Of a stretch of 46,099 nucleotides of DNA, positions 22,650-34,600 are shown in pieces. A program made the position numbers and the translations under genes. The stretch is from assembly GCA_030141605.1 (NCBI GenBank), contig JAQGDQ010001340.1:1-46099 (forward strand), given 5' to 3'. Every line of letters starts with the position of its first letter. The first letter of the stretch is position 1. Source of the stretch: Tubiluchus corallicola (taxonomy: Eukaryota > Priapulida > Priapulimorpha > Priapulimorphida > Tubiluchidae). The notes under the pieces are model-generated. The model was given only the letters and a program-made list of their open reading frames with translations, did not search any database and was not told where the DNA came from.

Positions 22650-25600
22650 TATTATTTTCTATTTTTCCCCGCTAGAGGGCATCGGTTGCTGCCTCAGTAG
22701 CTAGTTACTACGGACCAGAGAATGCAAAGATGTATCCCGCCGTACCGGCAAGCGCGGCTGGACTAGTCACGAGTTTCGCAAGCATGAACATGGGCCCAAA
22801 ACAGGTATTCTTGTGTTGTATTCTTGATAGCCAGTAGATGGCTCTGGAAACCAAGTAGATGATAGAGAAGCCATGGGATACCCGTGTAGATGATAGAGAA
22901 GCCATAGGAAACCGAGTATATGATAGAGAAGCCATAGGAAACCTTGTAGATGATAGAGAAGCCATAAGAAACCGTGTAGATGATAGAGAAGCCATAGGAA
23001 ACCTTGTAGATGATAGAGAAGCCATAGGAAACCGTGTAGATGATAGAGAAGCCATAGGAAACCTTGTAGATGATAGAGAAGCCATAAGAAACCGTGTAGA
23101 TGATAGAGAAGCCATAGGAAACCGTGTAGATGATAGAGAAGCCATAGGAAACCGTGTAGATGATAGAGAAGCCATAGGAAACCGTGTAGATGATAGAGAA
23201 GCCATAGGAAACCTTGTAGATGATAGAGAAGCCATAAGAAACCGTGTAGATGATAGAGAAGCCATAGGAAACCGAGTAGATGATAGAGAAGCCATGGGAA
23301 ACCGTGTAGATGATAGAGAAGCCATGGGAAACCGTGTAGATGATAGAGAAGCCATAGGAAACCGTGTAGATGATAGAGAAGCCATGGGAAACCGTGTAGA
23401 TGATAGAGAAGCCATGGGAAACCGTGTAGATGGTAGAGAAGCCATGGGAAACCGTGTAGATGATAGAGAAGCCATGGGAAACCGTGTAGATGATAGAGAA
23501 GCCATGGGAAACCGTGTAGATGATAGAGAAGCCATGGGAAACCGTGTAGATGATACTTCAGGCAGTTTGATCAAGGAGCCAAGTACAGAAAGGCCTAATA
23601 ACGATTTTTTTGCATCCGACCTGCGTACATCATTACTACTGCACTCAAGAAACTATTTTAGAAGTTATTAAAATTTATATTACAAACCATATATTTCTAC
23701 TTTCAGGACAGATAGTGGTAATTTCATTACAATGCATATTAGTAATGTGTATCACACAGTCTGTGTATTACAGTGACATTAAGCTACAACCGTCTTGTAA
23801 GGGTTAATGGCATCCGGTCTAGTAGAAAAAACTATCAGCACTATCTTTGGGATCGTGGCACGGACTTCAGCTGGATACACTCAATCAATCGCCCGGGCCG
23901 CACGCACTTTCATTAGGTTGACAAATCTCTTCGCGGACCGCACAAATTCTCTCGGCGGGCCGCAAGTGGCCCGCGGGCCGCAATTTGCACACCCCTGCTC
24001 TATTGTAACATGAATTTATCTGTTAATCCAGTTCTTTGCTCATTGGCTGTGTTAAATAACTAACTAATTAAATAACTAGTATGAGTATACTCCGCAGAAA
24101 CCATATTAGAGCACACGTGAGTCACCATACTTTATGACCTGTCGACATAATAGTGTACATTCTGTTCTGGACTTTGCATAATGTATATGTAATTGAAGGT
24201 TTAGCAGTACTTTTCTGTACTTTTACCCATATTTTTATGGATTATTGCTACACATTCAGTGCAAACGGTATGTAGGAAGCTCCTCCAGTGATGCGAGCTG
24301 TATGTGGCCGCGGAAACTGAGTTGTTCAAAGGCCGAGTTTGCGAAAAATTGAGGTTAAAAATCCATCAATTTCGCTTTGATCATAAGATGCCTTATATGC
24401 GAGGTAATTTACCTGGTTTTCTATTACCCGGGACCTGAAGATATTGTCCCTTATAACCGAAAGTCCCTTATGTCCGAGTACCTTATATACGAAGATTTTT
24501 ACATAGGAGAAACGTTACGAAAACATCGGGATCTGTGTTAGCAGTCTCTTGTAAGCGAGTAGCTTATACCCGAGGTTGACTGTAACTACATAATGTATAT
24601 ACCAATGTAAATGGTACTACTTACCCTATTATATTACATGTAACGCAGTCATATACCGCAAACACACACACACACACGTATATATATATATATATGTATA
24701 TGTGTGTATGTAGATTTTTTTTACTTGATCTTGAACTAATATTTAGTCATTTAATTATATTATACTAACTTTCTTATATTTTTATTGGAGCTATATTGTT
24801 CTCTAGGGTGTTCCTGTTAACCAAGTCACAAATGCCAATGATGTGGGACCTCGACCTCCGGTACCCCTGGGAATGACACACAGCTCATCCACACCCTCGT
24901 TCTCAAATTTCATTGCTGCAAGCAACTCGGCATCATTCGGTGCTTCCTGGGGACAAGGTTAGAAGCTGTGTATTGTTTTTGTACAGATATCAGTGTTGCC
25001 TTTTAATTTGTACACCAGTGTTGCCGTTTAATTTGTAAACTGCATACCAGTGTTGCCTTTTAATTTGTAAACTAGATACCAGTGTTGCCTTTTAATTTGT
25101 ATGCTAGATACCAGTGTTGCCTTTTAATTTGTATGCTAGATACCAGTGTTAGTGTTGCCTTTTAATTTGTACGCTAGATACCAGTGTTGCCTTTTAATTT
25201 GTACGCTAGATACCAGTGTTGCCTTTTAATTTGTACGCTAGATACCAGTGTTGCCTTTTAATTTGTACGCTAGATACCAGTGTTGCCTTTTAATTTGTAC
25301 GCTAGATACCAGTGTTGCCTTTTAATTTGTCATATGGTTAATGGCACTGATACTGACTGCAATTTATCTATTATTAATCATTCTTTGTTAATAATTAAAG
25401 AAGACCGGATGATTGTTTAGACTCAATCTCATTTTATTTATTTTTTGTCCAAAATACACATTTTCTTGCCTATAAAAGTAAACAATTGTTCCTTATATTT
25501 GAACAATTAGCTTAGAAAGTTAATTAACAGCAACCGAACACAGCTATTGCTTACGTCAGAAACTAACCACAGCTTGTGCAATGGCAGGTATCTTCCCTTG

Positions 25601-28600
25601 CATGTCAAGCACATTTGTGTAAGTGTTACAGTACTGTTTGAACACATGATGTCACGAAAAATGGGCTATCATATGACGTCAGTAACTAACACAGCAGTTC
25701 ATGGTCATGATTATCACGGTACCGCCTTCTATTTGTCGGCGACGCGAATATGACAAAAAGGCGCCGTTGCCAATCTTAGTAGATTCACTGAGCCGCGCGT
25801 AGCTTTGAAAGTTTAACGAAATTTGAGTATCCGAGGTAATTATTGTTTAATCTAAACTTTGATTTAAAAAAAGCTATTGTAGTTTTCAATATTTTAGAGC
25901 ATTCTTTATTCTGAACTCGTGTTCATACAATCATCCGTTTTTCTTTAATAATAATACTGGGAGGAACTAAAAATTATTACAAATTTTGGATTTTGTCAGT
26001 GTCAATTTAATACCTGTTCATGTTGTGATTGAAAATTCATTATTGCATCAGTTTCAGGTGTAAGCCCTGGACAAACGCCACCACAGAGTCCGCCACTTTC
26101 ACCAGGCTCCGTGCGGAAGAGCAAGTCACCAGGTCCCAGCCATAGTGGGGCGGCAACGAGGGAATTCACTCCACCACCCAAACTTGCTCAATATCAGGTT
26201 CGTTATTCTGTTCATCTTGAAGTGGTTTATTGAAGTTTATTGATTATTGAAGTTATTGATTATTGATTTATTGAAGTTTATCTTGTTGAAGTTTGAACTT
26301 TGACCTCTCTTAAACTTTTAGTTTCTAATATACTGAAATGTGTACAAAGCAACTCGTGCTTATGATCGCTGGTTCAAGCCAAAATGTATTTGTGTGTTAC
26401 ATTGGAAACTTATTTTATTAGCAGTATGCAGTATGTAAATAGGTCGTTGCCATTAAATGCATTCGTACCTCCGTTTTCGAACGTCTCCGTACTCGTATAA
26501 ATCGGTTTTCCAGCAGAAAAATCCAGCTGAAATTGTCTCCGCTTTCGACGAGAATTTCGGTACTTGACCAACCGCCCACAGAACACATGCGCGGCGATCC
26601 GAGTAGAGCCCACCGTAACCGACCGCGCCCGAGAGTAGATACACGCAAGATTTGAATCGCCTAATATCGCTAAGTGCTTTCTACGCTTATTTTTCTCCGC
26701 TTTTTCCGTGCAGGAATAATTATGTTTTTCTTTCAAAGTAATTCTATTATGTTTTTCTTATCAATTATATCACATCTACTGTTTGAATAAACATTTTTGC
26801 ATTATTATATTTCGTTTTAGTAATACTTTACAGTTCGTTTGGTGCTTGAGAACGGATTATTTGCTTTTACATTATTTCTAATGGGAATAAGTGATTCGGT
26901 TCTCAACCAAATTTGGTTTTCAAACACTTTTTAGGAACGAGTTACGGTCGAAAACAGAGGTGTGACTGTATTACAACTTAACATCAAGTTTTTAATTAAT
27001 GTCATTACGTCATTAATGACAAAATGTAATAATTTTGTCAAAACGTTTTGGTGTAAAAATTAGCATAAATTTGTGAAAGTGGATTTAAAAAATCAAACGG
27101 TATAAAAATAATAATCTGTGACAGGCAAGAAACACATATAATGAGTGGAAGAAAAGAAAAAAAACACAATATCAAGCCTTGCAGCTAAATATATATGTAT
27201 GCATGGTTTGCATCGGCCGTAACGCTGTATAAAACGTGTAAATTTAAACTCCTGCGATGACAGTTAGGCGCAGCCATTTTAATGGCAGGTCGTTTAAAAC
27301 AAGTTTTGATATCATTAAATAAAGTTTGAAAAAATAATCAGAGCATTCGTAGCATACATGTTGCTAATTAAGTAAAATTTTAAATTACTGTATCTTGTCA
27401 ATAAGATTAAAAATACGTTTTTGGTTAGTGAGTGGCGCACCCTGGAGGGTGAGCCATCGACATTTTGCTAATTGGCACGAACGTTTTAAATTATTATTTC
27501 TACTTACATAAGCCTTTACTGCAGGTAAATGAAATGCTAAGTAATATAGATTTGCACGGAAAAGTCTTTTGGGTCATAATTTAACATTGCCTTTCCTTTC
27601 CCTGATTTACGTGGCGTAGTGACGTCATGTAATGGCGCCGTCGGAACAGTATTGCGGGAGATTTAAAATGAAAACAAACGAAAATTCCTTTCAACACGAA
27701 TACGACATGTGCATAAAATTGCTGTAAAGTAGCATAATTTTTTAAGACGATTTTTCTGAAACCTACTTCAGGTGCCCCTTTTCTTGTCCTTTAAATTAAG
27801 ATTATGTTTACATGCATCTGGTACAGTGATAATTAATGCAAAAATATGAAGTACCTTTTAGTAAAACAATTTTTGTCTTTAGGTTAAACAATTACGGTAA
27901 GTTATGTGTCATTCAGTCTACTTACTTTTGCTGAGAAGTTCTCAAAGCTGTATTATTATCATTGTAAAACTAATGAGTGACCACTGGTTAGTTAAAGTAA
28001 GCATTTCTTACAAATGACCACATTTAAGCAATAGGCTTATGTTGGCTAGCTGGCCGTTTGTTTATATTATACTAAATTTGAGGTGATTTGGCCTTTTCAA
28101 AATAGTCTGTGCTGTAAAATATGTGTAATTAATGGTGTCACGTTGGTCAGCTGGTGGCGATATTTAGGTGATCATCACTGGCCAGTTATCAGCGATTGAA
28201 CTTTGACCTTTCAGGAAAATGTGGGTGGTACTACCTATTTCTACACGCAAGAGGAATATCAGCCATTACCAAAACCTAGCATTGTAAGTGCTGTGCATGT
28301 GTGTGTGTGGTGCACACGGTGCATGATGCACAAATGTGTGAGTGTGTGGTGCACACGGCACATGATGCACAAATGCGTGAGTGTGTGGTGCGCACGGTGC
28401 ATGATGTACAAATGCGTGAGTGTGTGGTGCGCACGGTGCACAAATGCATGAGTGTGTGGTGCACACTGTGCATGATGCACAAATGCGTGAGTGTGTGGTG
28501 CACATGATGCACAAATGCATGAGTGGTGCACACAGTGCATGATACACAAATGCGTGAGTGTATGGTGCACACAGCACATGATACACAAATGCATGAGTGT

Positions 28601-31600
28601 GTGGTGCACACAGTGCATGATGTACAAATGCGTGAGTGTGTGGTGCACATGGCACACGATACACAAATGTGTCACATGTGTACTTGCTCTAGTGTCATAC
28701 AGGTTGTGTGTACGTAGTGCTTCCCTTGTAGACAAACTTTACTTTTTGCACAGCATTTTTTAGCTTGCACTCGCTTTGCTTGGTCTCTTTACTTTGCCTT
28801 CATGTAGAAAATTTGCTCTGAGAGCTTCGTGTAATAAGTTTCTATTCACTCCGTACTGATGCTTTCATAACAATCTGTCGGGTTGTTGCATTTGTAGATG
28901 TAGCTCTAATTAGGTATATTTACCTTATGTGGAAGTTTTAGCTGTTTCATTTAATTTAGAACTATATAATACTGATCATCTGGTTTGATAAGTTTTACTA
29001 AAAATATAATTCTGTTGTTAAATTTATTCGTCTTTCTTTTTATCCGACTACTAATTTTATAGAATGTGTGGGTTTCTCTATCTGGCTAATGTTGTACAGT
29101 TTTGCAACTAGGTTTTCGTAGATGTACTTTCTATCATGTTTTCATTGAAAAACTTTTTGCTAATTTGCAAGGTGTATGTGGTAGTAACTAATGCACATCA
29201 AAAACAAGCATTTTTCAGTTTGTGCGATGGAAGAATTGCAGCAAGTCATTTTCATTTTCATTTTTGTCAAAAACTTCAAATCTCAGATCTGCTGGACATA
29301 TTTTTGAATTGTGACGTTTGTAAGTCATTTGCTTTATTAATTTTTTTCAATAAATTGGTAATTCTTGCATTTATATATCATCCTGATTCTTAATCCTCGC
29401 ATTTTGTTTTCATAGGTGCTTCCAGATTACAATGTTTATCCGCCTGTACCAGCGCACATTGCTCAGCTAAAACCCAAGCCGAATGCGCCGTCATTTTTCA
29501 TGCCAGATGAGCTTCGCTTGGTAAGTCTTATTAATCAATTGAGTTAGGAGGTTGTGAAGTAAACGTTGTTTTTCTAATAACATAGACCAGGGGTGTGCAA
29601 ACTGCGGCCCGCCGAGAGATCTTGTGCGGCCCGCGAAGAGGTTTGCCAACGTAATGAAAGTGCGGCCCACGCGATCCAGCTGAAGTCTGCGCCCATATCG
29701 CAAAGATAGTGCTGGTAGTTTTTTCCTCTAGATCGGATGGCATTAACCCTTACAAGACCGTTGTCACTTAATGTCACTGTCGGACATGACAAAATATATG
29801 GTTTTTAATATAAATTTTACTAACTTCTAAAACAGTTTCTTGAGTGTAGTAGTGCAGTGGTAATGATGTGCTCAAATCGGATGCAAAAAAATCGTTATTA
29901 GGTCCTACTGTACTTGGCTTCTTGATCAAACTGCATGTGGCCCACATGAATTGCGGGAATGTTTAATGTGGCCTGGCTAGTCAGATAATGTGCACACCCC
30001 TGACATAGACAGTTATTGTCTGTGTTAGTGATGGAGGTTTAATAGACACAAACATGTATGAATCAATATAATCATCAAATGTACAGTAATTTCGATAATC
30101 CTGAGCAAAATGTACATGTTACACATTTGTGAAAGTCGTTTTTGAAGTTGTTGTTCAATCGCTTTGTTATGATTGAGTTTAGACACGGAGAAGTATGGAT
30201 AGGAACCAAAAATCTATAATAAATATTTGCACTGCACACAACAGAAAAGTGTTTATTAAACTACAGAAAACATGAGTAGCAAAACTGCTGCATTGAACAT
30301 TGAGCAAAAACTAGAAAGCAAAAACAGTCAGTAAAACTTGTTTCACAGCCAGTATACAGGTATTGAACTTGACCTATGCAGAGTTGCACAGGCTTCACAA
30401 CAACCATTAGTTTTAGATAGGGAGAGGACCAGTGTGTATGTATCACTGGACCATACAATTATACTGAAGGTAAGTCAGCTGGTAGAACGTAACAAGATTA
30501 GCACGTAGATGGCAGCACCTAACTACAATGTACAATTCCAACTTCCACAACATTGAAAGACCAGACGATTGGTTAGACTCAATCTCATTTTAATTTACTG
30601 TCCAAAATATACATTTTCTTGCCTATAAAAGTTAGCAATTGTTTCTTATATTTGAATAATTAGCTTGGAAAGTTAATTAATGGCAACAACGGAACACAGC
30701 TATTGCTTATGTCAGAAATTAAGCACAGTTTGTACAATGGCAGGCGTCTTCCCTTGCGCATCAAGCACATTTGCATAAGGGTTACAGTACTGCTTAAATG
30801 CATGATGTTACGAAACTAACACTGCAGTTCATGATCATGCTTATCACGGCACCGTCTTCTACTTATCGGCGACGCGAATGTGAGAAAAAGGCACCGCTGC
30901 CAATCTTAGTAGATTCACTGAGCCGCGCGTAGCTTTGAAAGTTTAACAAAATTCGAGTATCTGAGGTAATTATTATTTAACCTAAGCTTTGATTTAAAGA
31001 AAGCTATTGTAGTTTTCAATATTTTAGAGTATTCTATATTCTGAACTAATGTTTACACAATCATCCGGTTTTCCTTTATTACTATGTAGTTATATGTTCT
31101 GAAAGTCTAAAAGGCTTGTAATAAAATCTACAGTTATTACGAAAGCTTTTTCTTGTAAAATGTTTATCGAAAGTTGTTTTTGAGTTATTTCATTGTATGC
31201 TACACGTTGCTGACATTTTACTCGCTGTATTTAGGACATTCTGAACAGGCATTCGTTGACACTAGCGCAAGTCAATCCCGAACAGGTTCCAGATCTACCG
31301 ACCGAGGTCGACAGCTATCACAACCTCGTACCTCTAGAGCCGCCGCCAGCCAACCCCATGGAAAAGTCGAACACATTTGGATACACGACCTCTGTGTATA
31401 AAGCTACACACATGAAGACCGGCTTGACGTATTGTCTTCGCCGAATACACGGTATAGATACTTTCAGTACGGGGTGCAAATTTCGTGTCCGTAGTAACAG
31501 AAGACAACAAACCCAGGGATGAGAATTTTCCACAGGAATTCCGAGTTTTTGGAAGACCAGTAGTGCCGTTTTTGTAAATCGCGTAAATTCGTTGAGAAAA

Positions 31601-34600
31601 TTTGTACGCACCCAGTACATTATTTCACCAGCTGACCGCTAGTTGGCAGGCCGTCACTTTGTTTACATCACGTACATCAGTGTAACCACGTGTACATCTC
31701 TATGTATAAAAATATAGAATCAATTGTGCAGAGTTATTTGAGTCAATTGCAGACAGTTTTTATATACTTCTGCATAGGAGCAGCCATTACTTACGCGTTT
31801 TTGTGACAATTAGGTATCATGTATCCTTGATAGTTGGCTATTTTAAATTATGCATGAAAGAAGGTAATTGATATTTTAAGTCCACATGGAGGCTCTCTCT
31901 GGTCACAAAATTGAAATTTTGTTGCTGGCCCCATTGGGGCCTAGGCGGCCCTAAAACCCCGCGGCCTGTTTCAGAGATTTTTGCAATTTGTTGTTCTCAT
32001 CCCTGCAAGTGAGGTTAACATTCTGTCATGATTTATACGATTCTGTGCAGAAAGTGCCATTTTTTAATCAACTTTGCTTCAAGCAAATTCGTTTTATTAC
32101 AAATGACTTAGTATTAAATTACCAAGAATGCAACATGTTTCAGGCTTTAGGCTGGTCAACATGAAGGCACTTGCTCTGGTTGATATTTGGAAGAAACTTG
32201 TACATGCGAACATTGTACAGCTACGAGAAGTGTTTACTACGAAAGCATTCAACGACCACTGTAAGTTTGATTCATCGTAGTCGGTCAGTTTTTGCGATTT
32301 TCTGTTTTTAACGCTGTACTGCAGGGCTGTGATGAGATGAAGTGTAATACTGGCAGGGGAAGGCAGTAGACTTCTCAGGTGTGCGTGTGAACGTGGCTTT
32401 ATCTAGCACATAGACTCCTATTCTGACCTTGTGTTAGTAAAAGCCACTAGTCACGTGCACACCTGAGCTTATAAAAAGGGAAGGTCTGCTGTAGATACTT
32501 GTCAGTGGTCGTGTCTTTCATTGCAGCTCTGTTCACATTTCACAGGCTTGCCGCAAACTCTGTTCTTTTAGGTAAGCTGTTTGTTCCTTATTGGGGGTGT
32601 GATATTTTGTAATAAATTGTCATTTCGACTTTATTATTCGGGTTCTGTTTTGGTTTGGTGTTGAAGGACTTAATTGAGACATGCCGCACGGTGTGGGCCG
32701 CGGTGCCATCCGTCCTGCCTCCGTTAAAAGTGGACAGCAGTCCAATACCTTTCAAAATACCAGGATGTGCTTGTGATTTTTCGTTTCAATTTGTGATTTT
32801 TCATTAATGTCAGATTTCAGAACTCGGTTACAATAATAATCATATTCATGTAAGTTGTTTCGGTACAAACGGCAGCAACACGTTTGCTTTTTGTCTTATG
32901 CTCATAAAAACAGTTGCCTTGTATTGTTGAAATAACTTTGTCTAAGTTTGTATTGATGAAATATAACCTTGGTACATAGTAAAGCCACTGCTTACCTAAA
33001 ATCTGGAAACTTGTAAAAGTTTGCATTGAAAAATAATGACATATAAAACAAATAGGGGGCAGCACAATGACTTATTGTATAAATTAAGAATAATTCTGGG
33101 TACAAAATGTCTTGATTCATAAAAAAACTCAAAAGTTTTGGTTTATCTGCAGAGTTTCATAGCTGTTACTCTTTTTGTAAAAACTGAGAAAAGTGAAAAA
33201 CATTAGAAATGAACAAACTAAGAAATTTGAAGCAGCATAACGAGCAATTACTTACAAATGTGTAACTGGTCCTGGAATTAAAAGTTAGGACCCTAAACCT
33301 TCATATACACAATTTCGATTAAAATGGCTGGGTTTGTTTTTGAAACCAAAATTTTAATGATTACGAGTCAAAATCAGTTGCAGTTTACAGTTTTTGATCA
33401 TTTACTTTTTTACTTGTAGCTTTGGTGTTTGCACATGATTACCATCCGGCATCGGAAACACTGATGACACGGCATTTCACTTCCCAATCACAGCTAGGTA
33501 AGAAAACAGCCTTATAGGTTTTCCTGTATATGTCCTGTATAATATACGTGTGTGGCCATATCACGTTGAAAACACCGGTTCTCGTCTGATCACCGAAGTT
33601 AAGCAACGGAGAGCCTGGTTAGCGCTTGGAATACCAGGTGCTAAAGGCTTGCGGGATGAACACACTGTATCTCGACACTAGGCGGAGGAGCTGCACAAGC
33701 AGCCAACGGCTAGAGGGCGGAGGAGGTCAAGTGACCCAATGGCCATGTGTAGAGGAGTAAACCTTCCTAATCAGGAGTGGAGCCCCGAAGGCGGACCAGT
33801 GCAGCATGCTCACTGACTCCGGCAGCTCCTCTAGCCAACCTGGTGCCAAACGTATCCTTTGGACTACACCAGGGAGGAAGAGAGGGGGTTCCTGTTGTCT
33901 GGGCAAAATAAACTCTAAATATATTGGACTTTTATATTCTAACATCAAATTATCAAAAAAATATTTAAAAATACTAAAAAAAATTATTTTATAACCTCGT
34001 ACCCACTTCCTGGCTGAAAACTAGTACCGCAATTGTAAAAAACTCGTATTTTAAAACTCCGATAGAAGCTCGTACAAGCAGTTCATTTTGTTTCGGGTTT
34101 TTTGTATTGTCAAGCCCTGATCTTCATCAGGAAGCATCATCTACAGAATTTAAACATAAATTTAGTGTGTTCTTGCAAAGTCTATAGCAACCACCCATTC
34201 ATACGGTTGCTAAGTGTTTTGTAGAGACGCAACAAAAACAATGGCTGACTTTAACAGCATTTTTCTTAAGATTATATTTTTCAATGAGCAGCCTGCACCT
34301 CAACTGCAAAGTGCATTATCTCAGCATAGAGGGTTACCAGCCGAAATTCGACTCTCAAGTCTCCTGAGGACTCCAAAAAACCTGTATTTGTATTTGTCGT
34401 TTTGTATTCCTTACTCCTTTCTTAACATATTCCTTGCAAAATATTATAACTATACGTATGCAAAATTTCTCTCCATTAACACAAACCATTTTATATAATT
34501 GCTAATTACACTTCTGCAAAAATGAAAATGTAATCACCTCTCAAAAAACTAAAACTGTGATGTGTGAACCTGCTTCCATGACCCTCTTTCTCTTCTCCAA

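Noticed and set aside
22708-23671. Two long overlapping open frames (270 and 288 codons) on opposite strands
   Set aside because: Both are translations of the 30-bp stop-free minisatellite inside a PAN3 intron; there is no non-repeat coding domain apart from a mirror of the real exon.
28259-28763. Cys/His-rich open frames on both strands
   Set aside because: They are translations of the 39-bp minisatellite; the real coding part here is only the 69-nt PAN3 exon.
33548-33650. Functional 5S rRNA gene
   Set aside because: An internal deletion removes the C-box region and the 3' end continues into unrelated sequence without a T-run terminator.
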